A stretch of 64,000 nucleotides of DNA from NCBI RefSeq assembly GCF_017355205.1, contig NZ_JADIJK010000011.1, forward strand, positions 1 through 64,000, written 5' to 3'. The notes beneath the pieces were generated by a model. That model saw only the letters and a list, made by a program, of their open reading frames with translations. It made no database searches and was not told the origin of the DNA. Within the stretch, counting starts at the first letter, position 1. Each line of letters opens with the position of its first letter. This DNA is from Bacillus sp. SD088. Its GTDB lineage: Bacteria > Bacillota > Bacilli > Bacillales > Bacillaceae_C. Positions 8,824 to 16,422 of this stretch are shown piece after piece. Both the position numbers and the translations under genes were made by a program.

Positions 8824-9477
8824 ATGGAAAGGAATGATTATAAATTGGGAAGCAATTCAAATGTATCGAAGCGTCGAATTCCTAAACAGGACAGAAGCAG
8901 ACAAAATCGTGATAAAATATTAAATGCTGGTTTAAAATTATTTAGTGAAAAGGGATATTACGAGACAACGACCAATGAAATAGCAAAAGTGGCTGGCGTA
9001 TCAATCGGGAGCTTATATTCATATTTCAATGATAAAGATGAGATATTTCTTAGTATATTGGACAGCTATCATAAGAAATTCCTTTCTTTTTTTCATGAAA
9101 AAGACGAGGATTTAAGCTATGAACTATATGCCAGTGATATTAGACAATGGTTAAGAAATCTTATGGTCAAGTTACTTGATATACATGAATCTGTGAAGAC
9201 GTTGAATAGAGAAATGAATATAATGTATTACTCCAAACCACAAGTAGCACGTATCATGGACACGCAAATAGAACGAATACGTACAATGACGATGAGTTTT
9301 ATCGCTCGATCTGGGAGCAATGTTTATGATATAGAAGCAACGTCTGCGATTATAGTTGACTTCATTTCTACAGTAATTGACAGGATTCTTTATAAAGAAA
9401 ATGATAATCTGGATAAAGATAATATCATTGAAGCTAGTGTGGACATTCTTGCAAAATATTTATCTAAGGAGGAATAA
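8824..9477 (+). CDS. TetR/AcrR-family regulator of the MATE exporter
   Basis: A 217-residue TetR-family repressor. The N-terminal helix-turn-helix spans about residues 24-70, with ILNAGLKLFSEKGYYETTTN, then GVSIGSLYSYFNDKDEIF. The remainder is the ligand-binding helical domain. Divergent placement and the shared palindromes suggest it represses the MATE gene and itself, relieved by an exported compound. The ATG at 8824 would leave almost no leader. A TTG at 8845, twelve bases after GGAAAGG, is a reasonable alternative start and would shorten the protein by seven residues. Confidence 0.88.
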   Translation: MERNDYKLGSNSNVSKRRIPKQDRSRQNRDKILNAGLKLFSEKGYYETTTNEIAKVAGVSIGSLYSYFNDKDEIFLSILDSYHKKFLSFFHEKDEDLSYELYASDIRQWLRNLMVKLLDIHESVKTLNREMNIMYYSKPQVARIMDTQIERIRTMTMSFIARSGSNVYDIEATSAIIVDFISTVIDRILYKENDNLDKDNIIEASVDILAKYLSKEE

Positions 9478-9478
9478 T

Positions 9479-9518
9479 AAAAAAAGGAGCATATCAATAA
9501 CTTATGCATCCTTTTTAT
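9479..9518 (+). terminator. Terminator after the TetR gene
   Basis: AAAAAGGA-GCATA pairs with TATGC-ATCCTTTTT across a nine-base loop, with a T run, directly after the stop codon. Confidence 0.6.
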
Positions 9519-9609
9519 ATATAATATGAGTGGTAACTCATTAAAAACCTACTTTCTCTTCCTCAATTTTTTTAACATTGGGGTTTACATATAATTTAAA
9601 TTAAAGAAT

Positions 9610-10011
9610 CTATTGAAAAGCCTTCTTATCTAGCCTGTTTTTAGAACTTTCTATCTTTAAACCTATTATCCAAAATAACACCAATAGATAGTTTTCTACA
9701 GCCCCAATCAAACTGATAGTTTTAATTCCATCTTCAATAAATCCTAGAAAATGATTGGTGCCAAAACCCAATCCTCCAACTATCAGTGATATTACGACAA
9801 TCCTCAAAAAATAATAGTCGTATTTCAAATTTACTCCTATTAGAATGGGCAGGATTGCTAAGTTCCAAAACCCAATTTCTCTTTGCCACCCCGGTGCGAT
9901 ACCATATTCAGATTTAGAACCCATCATTTTTGGAAAAAACAATTGCATTATGGCGGCTCCAGTCATGGCAACAATTAAAACGATAAACATAATACGCAGT
10001 AATTTATTCAT
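9610..10011 (-). CDS. Small four-helix membrane protein, DUF6790-like
   Basis: A 133-residue protein with four hydrophobic segments (about residues 4-26, 45-62, 66-87 and 98-118). It contains YGIAPGWQREIGFWNLAI, a motif I associate with DUF6790 membrane proteins of unknown function. On the minus strand an AGGGAGG-like site lies just before the start. It follows, in the same direction, a fragment of a TetR gene at 10033. The two may once have been a regulator and target pair. Confidence 0.6.
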   Translation of the reverse strand: MNKLLRIMFIVLIVAMTGAAIMQLFFPKMMGSKSEYGIAPGWQREIGFWNLAILPILIGVNLKYDYYFLRIVVISLIVGGLGFGTNHFLGFIEDGIKTISLIGAVENYLLVLFWIIGLKIESSKNRLDKKAFQ

Positions 10012-10032
10012 ATGGTTATTCCTCCCTCAATG

Positions 10033-10272
10033 CTATCTAATACATCTATTCGTAATCATTGAAGCTAGTTCTCTATAGGATTCATCAAAGCTGATAATTT
10101 CATTGCCATCAGCTATGGAAAGCAATAGTATCAAAACAAGCCCTTGGAAAACAGATTTACTAACGATAAAATCATCTGCAATGGACTTATAAACTTTTTC
10201 CCATATTAGTTGTTTTTGAGAGTGAATTTGATTTTTTCCTTCCAAGGAAAGTTTATTTAGCGTGGAACTAAA
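10033..10272 (-). pseudogene. TetR-family regulator, C-terminal remnant
   Basis: The minus-strand reading LNKLSLEGKNQ...LIWEKVYKSIADDFIVSKSV, ending ELASMITNRC, resembles the C-terminal helices of TetR-family regulators. The N-terminal helix-turn-helix is missing; the frame is closed upstream by a stop near 10275. The gene after it is a small membrane protein that such a regulator could have controlled. Confidence 0.35.
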
Positions 10273-10542
10273 CTCTTTTCAGGTGATTTTAATAATCCAT
10301 GGATATTCTTTTACTACATTTTTCAAATAAAGCAAAAGGTTAAAAAGAAAAACAGAGCTAGAAGGAGCCGCTCTATATTTTTATTGTTATTATCTTTACT
10401 TTGGTGCATGAAAATACACAAAAGCCCAAAAAAAGCTTAATTGGAAAAAAAGGGTTTAATGGGACAGGAATCATTTCGGATTAGATGATCTAGCTAAAAG
10501 GAGTGCGTGTCGAATTTTGGACAATGTCGTCAAATATTGGCA

Positions 10543-10571
10543 TTGAAACCGTTGTCACAACTATATATACT
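10543..10571 (+). promoter_or_regulatory. Promoter of the solute-binding protein gene
   Basis: TTGAAA at 10543-10548 and TATACT at 10566-10571 with a 17-base spacer form a good sigma-A promoter, 32 bases before the start codon. The preceding 250 bases hold nothing I can identify. Confidence 0.55.
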
Positions 10572-10603
10572 GAAAGCAATTGAAAATTAAGGAGGTTATA
10601 TAG

Positions 10604-11605
10604 TTGAGAAAGATTGCGTATTTAGGAGTAATATTACTTATTGTGTTAGGTGCTTGCAGTTCTGGAGAAGAGGATGATAATAAGTTAGTTATTTATTCCC
10701 CAAATAGTGAAGATATTATAAATACCATTATTCCAATGTTTGAACAGGAGACAGGTATTGAAGTAGAACTTGTCTCAGCAGGTGCAGGTGAATTAATTAA
10801 GCGAGTGGAGACAGAATCAGAGAATCCATATGGAGATATTCTTTTTGGAACTATTAGAAAAGGAGAACACCCTGATTTAATTCAAGAGTATGTTTCTCCA
10901 AATGATGAAGCCATGTTAGAACAGCATAAAAACTATGAAAATTTATACACGCCATATATTACAAATGGCAGCGTTTTACTTGTAAATACTGATTTAATAG
11001 GCGATATCAAAGTAGATGGATATGAAGACCTTCTTAATCCAGAATTAAAAGGTAAAATAGCTGCAGCGGATCCAGCTGCTTCCAGCTCATCCTTTGCGCA
11101 ATTAACAAATATGCTGCTTGCCATGGGTGGTGACTATACTTCAGACGAAGGTTGGGATTACGTCAGCCAGCTAGTCGAAAACCTGGATGGCAGAGTTGCA
11201 AGTGGATCAGGTGCTGTTCACAGGAGTGTGGCCGATGGAGAATATGTAGTTGGCTTAACCTATGAAGATCCTGCTTTAGCTTATGTAAGAGATGGGGCGC
11301 CAGTTGAAGTGGTATATCCAAAAGAAGGTACAGTCTTTTTAGATGCGACAGTAAATATAATAAAAGATGCTAAAAATTTAGATAATGCAAAAGAATTCGT
11401 TGATTTTGTTATTTCAGAACAATCTCAGGAGGCATTTGGTACAGAATTAACAAATCGTCCACTTCGAGAGAACGTTGAGCTAGGAGAAAGTATGGTAGAT
11501 ATTGCTGATATCTATACGATTGAGGAAGATGAAGAATATGTAAGAGAGCATAAGGATGAAATTGTAGAAACATATAAGGATGTATTTATGGAGGCTCAAG
11601 AATAG
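10604..11605 (+). CDS. ABC transporter substrate-binding lipoprotein (Fe3+/AEP type)
   Basis: A 333-residue extracellular solute-binding protein. The signal peptide ends in the lipobox VLGAC with Cys18 lipidated. The mature part begins LVIYSPNSEDIINTIIPMFE, then ETGIEVELVSAGAGEL, the pattern of the FbpA/FutA/PhnS group that binds ferric iron or aminoethylphosphonate. The start is TTG at 10604, supported by AAGGAGG at 10589-10595. It is followed 52 bases on by an ABC ATPase gene, but no permease gene follows, so the uptake system seems incomplete. The ligand cannot be decided by eye. Confidence 0.85.
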   Translation: MRKIAYLGVILLIVLGACSSGEEDDNKLVIYSPNSEDIINTIIPMFEQETGIEVELVSAGAGELIKRVETESENPYGDILFGTIRKGEHPDLIQEYVSPNDEAMLEQHKNYENLYTPYITNGSVLLVNTDLIGDIKVDGYEDLLNPELKGKIAAADPAASSSSFAQLTNMLLAMGGDYTSDEGWDYVSQLVENLDGRVASGSGAVHRSVADGEYVVGLTYEDPALAYVRDGAPVEVVYPKEGTVFLDATVNIIKDAKNLDNAKEFVDFVISEQSQEAFGTELTNRPLRENVELGESMVDIADIYTIEEDEEYVREHKDEIVETYKDVFMEAQE

Positions 11606-11657
11606 TTGTATCTTTATAAATTAAACTAAAAGAAGATGTTCAAAAAGGAGAATAACT

Positions 11658-13088
11658 GTGAGTGTAACTATTCATTTCAATGACATAATCAAGAAATATA
11701 ATGATAAAACCGTTATTTCCGGGCTGTCGCTTGATATTAAGAAGGGTGAGTTTTTCACCCTTTTGGGGCCTTCCGGCTGTGGAAAAACAACCTTACTAAG
11801 GATGGTAGCAGGTTTTAATAGCATTGAAGGTGGCGAAATATCATTTGATGAAAAAGTAATGAATCAAATCACACCTCAACATAGAAATATTGGCATGGTG
11901 TTTCAAAATTATGCTATCTTTCCAAATTTAAATGTGAAAAATAATGTAGCTTTTGGATTAAAGAATAGAAAAATTTCAAAAGATGAAATTGAACGGCGAG
12001 TCGATCACATTCTAAATGTAGTACAAATAAGCCAATTTAAAAATAGTATGCCGGAAAATTTATCTGGCGGGCAGCAGCAAAGGATTGCATTGGCACGTGC
12101 TATTGTGATAGAGCCAAGTGTATTGTTAATGGATGAACCTCTTTCTAACCTAGATGCCAAGCTACGCATCGATATGCGAGAGGCCATTAAGGAAATTCAA
12201 TCAAAAGTAGGTATTACAACTGTTTATGTCACGCATGATCAGGAAGAAGCAATGGCGGTTTCTGATCGAATTGCGGTTATGAATACAGGTGTTATCCAAC
12301 AAGTCGGTACACCGAGAGAAATCTATCAAAGGCCATCCAATATATTTGTCGCTAGTTTTATTGGGCGTACTAATATTCTGGAGCGTACTTTAACACAAGC
12401 AGAGGCTAAGCAAGTACTAATGATGGATGAAGGCTATCAGCTAGACATGTCTCATCTACCATCACAAAAAAGAGATAAAGTGAAAGTTTCGATTCGACCG
12501 GAAGAATTTACAATCAGCCAGACACAAGAGGGGATGGCCGGAGTCATTCAACAAAGTGTATTTTTTGGGATTAACGTTCATTATACCGTGAAACTGCAAA
12601 CTGGAGAACAAGTGGAAGTTATACAAGAAGCAACATTTAGGGAGCCCCTTGAGCCAGAAACAAAGGTAAAACTGTTAGTGAAGAGGGAAAAATTGAATTT
12701 ATTTATCTGTAGGCTCAAGGCCACAGGTAGCTTCATACGTCGATATGGTGATTATTGTGCAGAAGGAAAAAACTTAGATTTCTTAATTGAAGCTAGTCTT
12801 AAAGATGACGCGGGCGGAGACCCTATGGTTACTTCAGATACTCTTGATATGTTAGGTATTATGAGTAAATCTGAATACGAAGATGTGCGAACCCTTACCA
12901 AACAGATAACTACCTTAGTCCGTGACGATTTAATTGCCAAAGGATTGACCCTGTATGATATAAAATTAGAATTTGGTAGAATCAATGGTAAAGTGGCGCT
13001 GATAGATGAAATTTCATCAGGTTGTATGCGTGTCTACAAGGATGATAAATGGGTGCATACAGTAGAATTAGATAAATACTTTTCATAA
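11658..13088 (+). CDS. ABC ATPase fused to the C-terminal half of a PurC-like SAICAR synthetase
   Basis: Residues 1 to about 349 form a PotA/FbpC-type import ATPase: Walker A GPSGCGKTT near 37-45, signature LSGGQQQR near 135-142, Walker B VLLMDEP near 155-161, and a C-terminal TOBE-like region ending REKLNLF. From Ile350-Cys351 the sequence becomes PurC-like: ATGSFIRRYGDY, LIEASLKDDAGGDP, LTLYDIKLEFGR, LIDEISSGCMRVYKD. This is the C-terminal half of phosphoribosylaminoimidazole-succinocarboxamide synthase, so its ATP-binding N-terminal half is missing. The seam is near 12702-12710 and in frame. A deletion that removed the permease gene and half of a purC gene would explain it. The ATPase half may still fold; SAICAR synthetase activity is unlikely. 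The start is GTG at 11658 after AAAAGGAG. Confidence 0.85.
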   Translation: MSVTIHFNDIIKKYNDKTVISGLSLDIKKGEFFTLLGPSGCGKTTLLRMVAGFNSIEGGEISFDEKVMNQITPQHRNIGMVFQNYAIFPNLNVKNNVAFGLKNRKISKDEIERRVDHILNVVQISQFKNSMPENLSGGQQQRIALARAIVIEPSVLLMDEPLSNLDAKLRIDMREAIKEIQSKVGITTVYVTHDQEEAMAVSDRIAVMNTGVIQQVGTPREIYQRPSNIFVASFIGRTNILERTLTQAEAKQVLMMDEGYQLDMSHLPSQKRDKVKVSIRPEEFTISQTQEGMAGVIQQSVFFGINVHYTVKLQTGEQVEVIQEATFREPLEPETKVKLLVKREKLNLFICRLKATGSFIRRYGDYCAEGKNLDFLIEASLKDDAGGDPMVTSDTLDMLGIMSKSEYEDVRTLTKQITTLVRDDLIAKGLTLYDIKLEFGRINGKVALIDEISSGCMRVYKDDKWVHTVELDKYFS

Positions 13089-13777
13089 CATTATTTAGCT
13101 ATAGCAATAGTCTTATGATGGTTCTATTACAACACAAAAATGGCCAAAAACCTAGTAAGCATAAGGGGTTTTGGACATTTTCCACATTCAATATAAGAGC
13201 TGTATATTTCCTATTTGTTGAATTCAGTATCCGGCTGCGCTTACGAAACAATTATTCCTCTTGTACTTTCAATATAGTCCAGAATTTCTTTTGGACGGCT
13301 TGTAGTTACTAGGCGTTGGTAGAAGAGTGCAGAGGTTATGTATACAAGAGAATGACTGCTTCCTGTCATGTTGGCTTAGAGGCAAAATTGATAATTGGGC
13401 TGTACAAAGAAAGGAATGATCAAGGCATCTGAAACGATGTACTTGTTTGAGGGCGGGCTTATTCCGATAAGGCGATTGATGTAAGCCGTGCCGGTGGCGT
13501 TGATTGTATAAGGTCCTCTAGTAACTAAATTAGGAATAACATTAATGCATCCAATGTTCCCACAAAGATAAAGACCATGATAGAAATAATCACCGTGCTA
13601 GCCATACTGTGCAAAACGACTCTATTTAATATTTCTTCAACATTTTCCATTTCATATAGAAGGAACTCCGAACCTTTCCGAATGAGAAATCCCACCTTTA
13701 AGGCTTTAGGAGTGCTTTCCGCAGATTTGCACACGTATAGCTAGTAGAGTTTGTCTTATTGCCCAAAAACATATTCA
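13089..13777. other. Intergenic region with a terminator-like hairpin and a decayed minus-strand gene
   Basis: A hairpin of CCAAAAACC with GGGGTTTTGG lies at about 13143-13175 and could end the ABC transcript. On the minus strand three adjacent open readings in different frames look protein-like: 13525-13734 (VEEILNRVVLHSM, then a hydrophobic helix), about 13380-13512 (RGPYTINATGTAYINRLIGI) and 13241-13369 (VYITSALFYQRLVTTSRPKE). Together they suggest a frameshifted gene that I do not recognise. Confidence 0.3.
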
Positions 13778-14563
13778 TTACTGCTTGGAGGAAACTTCTA
13801 ACATTTCCTGAACTGTGACCAATTTATAATCATCTTTTTTGAGCTTATCAATAATTGTTGGCAATGCGTGAATTGTGCCCGATAAATCCCCACCATCACC
13901 GGTACCAGAATGTTGTAAAATGATGGATCCCGGCGTCACATTTAAAAGGATATTGTTTGTTACCTGTTCTGCATCCAATCCCTTCCAGTCTAAAGAGTCC
14001 ACATTCCAGTTCACAACTACTCTTTTATGTGAAGCGAGCCATTCCAACTGTTTATCATTGATATTTCCGTATGGCGGTCTAACAATTGTTGGTTTAAAGC
14101 CGGTATATGATTCGATTAATTCATCGGTTCTACCTATCTGATTCCGAAAATCTGTATTACTAAGGGTTAAAAAATCTGGGTGATTATATGAATGATTCCC
14201 TATTGCATGCCCTTCTCGCACAATCCGCTTTACCACATCGGGATATTTTTCAATGCGATACCCTACAAGAAAAAAGGTGGCTTTAACGTCCTTTTGTTTT
14301 AAAATATCTAATATGATAGGTGTGAAAGTTTCATCTGGGGCATCATCAAAAGTTAAGGCGACTTCCCGTTTTGACTCGGGTCCCTTCATTAAAAAGGTGC
14401 TTTTATATTTGTTTTTCAGTTTTGATAAATCAGATGGAGGATCTATGTTTGAAACGGCTTGTGCGTTGTCTAGCATAAAAGTAAGGTTTGCTGATATCTT
14501 ACCTTTTAGAGAAAGAGGACTGAAGCAAAGAAATAGACACACCAACATCCACAGATGTTTCAT
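13778..14563 (-). CDS. Polysaccharide deacetylase (NodB domain), probably peptidoglycan deacetylase
   Basis: A 261-residue secreted protein with an N-terminal signal segment (about residues 3-19) and a full NodB domain from about residue 66. All five catalytic motifs are visible: TFDDAP at 71-76 (Asp73, Asp74), HSYNHP with His124 and His128 as metal ligands, RPPYG at 162-166, the NVDSLDW region at 187-193, and ILQHSG with His218. It belongs to carbohydrate esterase family 4 and probably removes acetyl groups from cell-wall glycans, as PdaA/PdaB-like proteins do in sporulating Bacillus. It is transcribed alone; AAGGGGG precedes the start. Confidence 0.9.
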   Translation of the reverse strand: MKHLWMLVCLFLCFSPLSLKGKISANLTFMLDNAQAVSNIDPPSDLSKLKNKYKSTFLMKGPESKREVALTFDDAPDETFTPIILDILKQKDVKATFFLVGYRIEKYPDVVKRIVREGHAIGNHSYNHPDFLTLSNTDFRNQIGRTDELIESYTGFKPTIVRPPYGNINDKQLEWLASHKRVVVNWNVDSLDWKGLDAEQVTNNILLNVTPGSIILQHSGTGDGGDLSGTIHALPTIIDKLKKDDYKLVTVQEMLEVSSKQ

Positions 14564-14742
14564 TGACTAAAATACCCCCTTGTATTTTAAGGTTTATATA
14601 ATCTTATGGTTTGTAGTAAAACGCAAAATATGTAGTGTAATATATGATTTGCGGTCAAATGTTGTTATGTAAAAAGTATTGATGAAGTACTTGATTTTAA
14701 CGAAAAAGGAAGATGCTGGATGAAGGAGACTTATCGTCGTGA

Positions 14743-14997
14743 ATGCAACATAAATTAGATTCTACAAATTTAGAAGTCCTTGCTGAAGGGGGATGGGGGC
14801 ACAATTCTAACTTATTGCTTAGGAAAACTAGCCGGATATGTGGCAGACCTTATCCACTTACTATGCGTTATTTAGAAAATAATCTAAAAGGCCAAGGGTT
14901 TAAGTATCCGGATGTGGTGAGGCAAGACAAACGTAAAATGTTTACAGTCAGTAAGTTTCAAAATCAGCGTTTGAACCATTTATTTATGAGAAAATGA
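14743..14997 (+). CDS. Doubtful hypothetical ORF (84 residues)
   Basis: An open reading of 84 codons beginning MQHKLDSTNLEVLAEGGWGH. A GAAGGAG lies 16 bases upstream, too far for a good ribosome-binding site. The protein is basic, has no membrane segment and resembles nothing I know. A small hairpin (GAAATG/CATTTC) overlaps its end. It may be a decayed gene piece; it is listed because it occupies otherwise empty DNA beside the peptide cluster. Confidence 0.2.
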   Translation: MQHKLDSTNLEVLAEGGWGHNSNLLLRKTSRICGRPYPLTMRYLENNLKGQGFKYPDVVRQDKRKMFTVSKFQNQRLNHLFMRK

Positions 14998-15052
14998 AAT
15001 GTTTCATTTCGGGAGATAATGGTAAACCAAAGGATTGAACCACATACGATGG

Positions 15053-15169
15053 TTAGGGTCTTATCTTTCCTTCTGCAAAAACCTGAATGGGAAGTATGCA
15101 CACTAAAAGTACGATCCCCGCGGATATTGCTAAAACCTCAATATACAAACGTAATTTAAAAAGATTCAT
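15053..15169 (-). CDS. Small single-span membrane peptide (38 residues)
   Basis: On the minus strand an ATG at 15169 follows GAGGGTG with a six-base gap and encodes 38 residues: MNLFKLRLYIEVLA, a hydrophobic helix to about residue 29, then VFAEGKIRP. The end of the helix, with VFAEG, could also be a signal-peptidase site, so the product may be a secreted or membrane peptide. An upstream in-frame ATG at 15184 lacks good spacing. I do not recognise a family. It lies 0.8 kb from the thiazole-peptide precursor, but a link is only conjecture. Confidence 0.35.
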   Translation of the reverse strand: MNLFKLRLYIEVLAISAGIVLLVCILPIQVFAEGKIRP

Positions 15170-15231
15170 GGAATACACCCTCATCTTAATTTGTCTTTTT
15201 ATTTTATAGTAGTCAATTTCTAATAGCAAGT

Positions 15232-15278
15232 TTTTTCAAAAGGGGAGGTTTGTACTATAAACTTGACCTTTTGAAAAA
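15232..15278. repeat. 12-base perfect inverted repeat
   Basis: TTTTTCAAAAGG at 15232-15243 and CCTTTTGAAAAA at 15267-15278 form a perfect stem around a 23-base loop that contains a GGGGAGG sequence. TTGACC at 15263-15268 within it could be a -35 element. It may be a terminator, a regulatory hairpin or the end of a small element. Confidence 0.4.
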
Positions 15279-15321
15279 TTATCGCGATATATTTTTACGA
15301 AAACCAGAATCTCTATTATGA

Positions 15322-15477
15322 TTGGTAAAAACAGCGAATTTCATGTTTACACGGGGAGTTGTTATTCAGGATACATTTTATAAATATGATCTGTTATCTC
15401 CTTTTTCCAAAGTAACAGGTAATCCCCAAAATGCAATTATAGCAGTAGAGTTACTTCCATTGGAGATTCATGAATAA
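15322..15477 (+). pseudogene. Unrecognised gene fragment (C-terminal, 51 residues)
   Basis: An open reading ending TAA at 15475-15477 gives TRGVVIQDTFYKYDLLSPFS, then TGNPQNAIIAVELLPLEIHE. This has the composition of a real protein C-terminus but no start signal of its own. I do not recognise the family. It is probably the tail of a gene whose front was lost when the DNA upstream of the peptide cluster rearranged. Confidence 0.3.
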
Positions 15478-15654
15478 TGAAAAAACAAGTCGTTAACCGA
15501 ATCTTTTAAGGAGTGCGGTCATACAGACGCAAGGCGTGAAATCATAGTTCTCGAAGCTTTTATATTTCACCATTTCAAGGCTCTTGAACCATCTGGTTTG
15601 GGGTCTTGAAATGTTTAAAGGATGCTTAGTCAAATGATGATTATTCAATAAAAC

Positions 15655-15764
15655 TTTATCCCGCATTAACTGGCTGTAAGACCCCGCTTCAAGAATTCGT
15701 GGAAAAACCGAGAATTGTAGGTGGGGGATAAAGGAAAACCCCACTGATTGAAGTTTCACTTTAT
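15655..15764 (+). repeat. bcr1-like hairpin element, copy A (110 bp, internally deleted)
   Basis: Bounded by TTTAT at 15655-15659 and 15760-15764, it starts TTTATCCCGCATTAACTGGC and ends AAGTTTCACTTTAT. It has the first hairpin region (CTTCAAGAATTCGTGG...) and the final CCCCACTGATTGAAG. It lacks the middle piece with ACAGCCAG and one arm of the second hairpin present in copy C. It lies about 190 bases upstream of the thiazole-peptide precursor gene. Confidence 0.75.
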
Positions 15765-15949
15765 CGAGAAGTCACTGTTTTTTTCATTATGAATTAAACA
15801 CCATGGAAATAGGCTTTTACATCAGTAACAACCACCTAAAAGTATCATATTGTGTTGAAGAGAGTAGAAATATTCATATGCAAGAAGCCAGCAATCGGCT
15901 TACTTGTTGCCAGTTTACCAAAGTTATTAAATGTAAAGGGGAGGTACAA

Positions 15950-16177
15950 ATGCAGTATTATCAAAACGATTTGCAAACATTAGGGATGGATAATTATCAT
16001 GTTGGTGAATTAGTTCCTATGGATCATATGAATCAATATCCAGTTCAGGCTGACAGTAGACTTTGTGGTCGTTGTGGCGGTTGCGGCGGATGTTATCGCT
16101 GTGGTGGTTTTCGTTGTGGCGGTGTTCGCTGTGGCGGTTGCTTTGGCTGTTTTGGTTGTTTTGGGTTTTTCATTTAG
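15950..16177 (+). CDS. Thiazole-modified peptide precursor, heterocycloanthracin/sonorensin family
   Basis: A 75-residue precursor. The start is the ATG at 15950, because AAAGGGGAGG (15935-15944) is perfectly placed before it; an open frame from 15803 is only leader DNA. Residues 1 to about 36 are the leader, with NDLQTLGMDNYHVGELVPMD, as in this family. The core (about 37-75) has ten cysteines at 39, 42, 45, 48, 51, 56, 61, 64, 67 and 70, spaced by Gly-Gly, Gly-Arg, Tyr-Arg or Phe-Gly, and ends FGFFI. There is no Ser or Thr in the core, so the mature product could carry up to ten thiazoles or thiazolines and no oxazoles. The three maturation genes follow. The leader/core boundary is inferred. 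Confidence 0.9.
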   Translation: MQYYQNDLQTLGMDNYHVGELVPMDHMNQYPVQADSRLCGRCGGCGGCYRCGGFRCGGVRCGGCFGCFGCFGFFI

Positions 16178-16216
16178 GTCAAATCATGAAATGCTAGTTT
16201 TATAAAAAGAAATCAA

Positions 16217-16256
16217 CCCTGCATTAGCATAGTGTTAGTGTAGGGAATTTCCTTTT
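16217..16256 (+). terminator. Terminator or attenuator between precursor and maturation genes
   Basis: CCCTGCATTAGCA (16217-16229) pairs over its full 13 bases, including three G-U pairs, with TGTTAGTGTAGGG (16233-16245) across a three-base loop. AATTTCCTTTT follows. A leaky terminator here would give more precursor than enzyme, a common arrangement in RiPP operons. Confidence 0.65.
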
Positions 16257-16422
16257 ACCTTTATCTAGCTCAGCAGCAAACTTCGCACCTCCTACTACAT
16301 AAGTCAATATCGTAGGTCACTAAATGAACAATTTCGCTTTTATTCTTTATCATAGTGGACAGCCACGGGTACATAAAATGATGATGAGGGATTCGTCACA
16401 ATTAGGAATAAGGAGGGAATAA

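Noticed and set aside
15493-15759. 88-codon minus-strand frame
   Set aside because: It runs through the bcr1-like repeat copy A; its residues come from the repeat.
15803-15949. 49-codon upstream extension of the precursor
   Set aside because: The strong AAAGGGGAGG before the ATG at 15950, and the family leader beginning there, show that the extension is untranslated leader.
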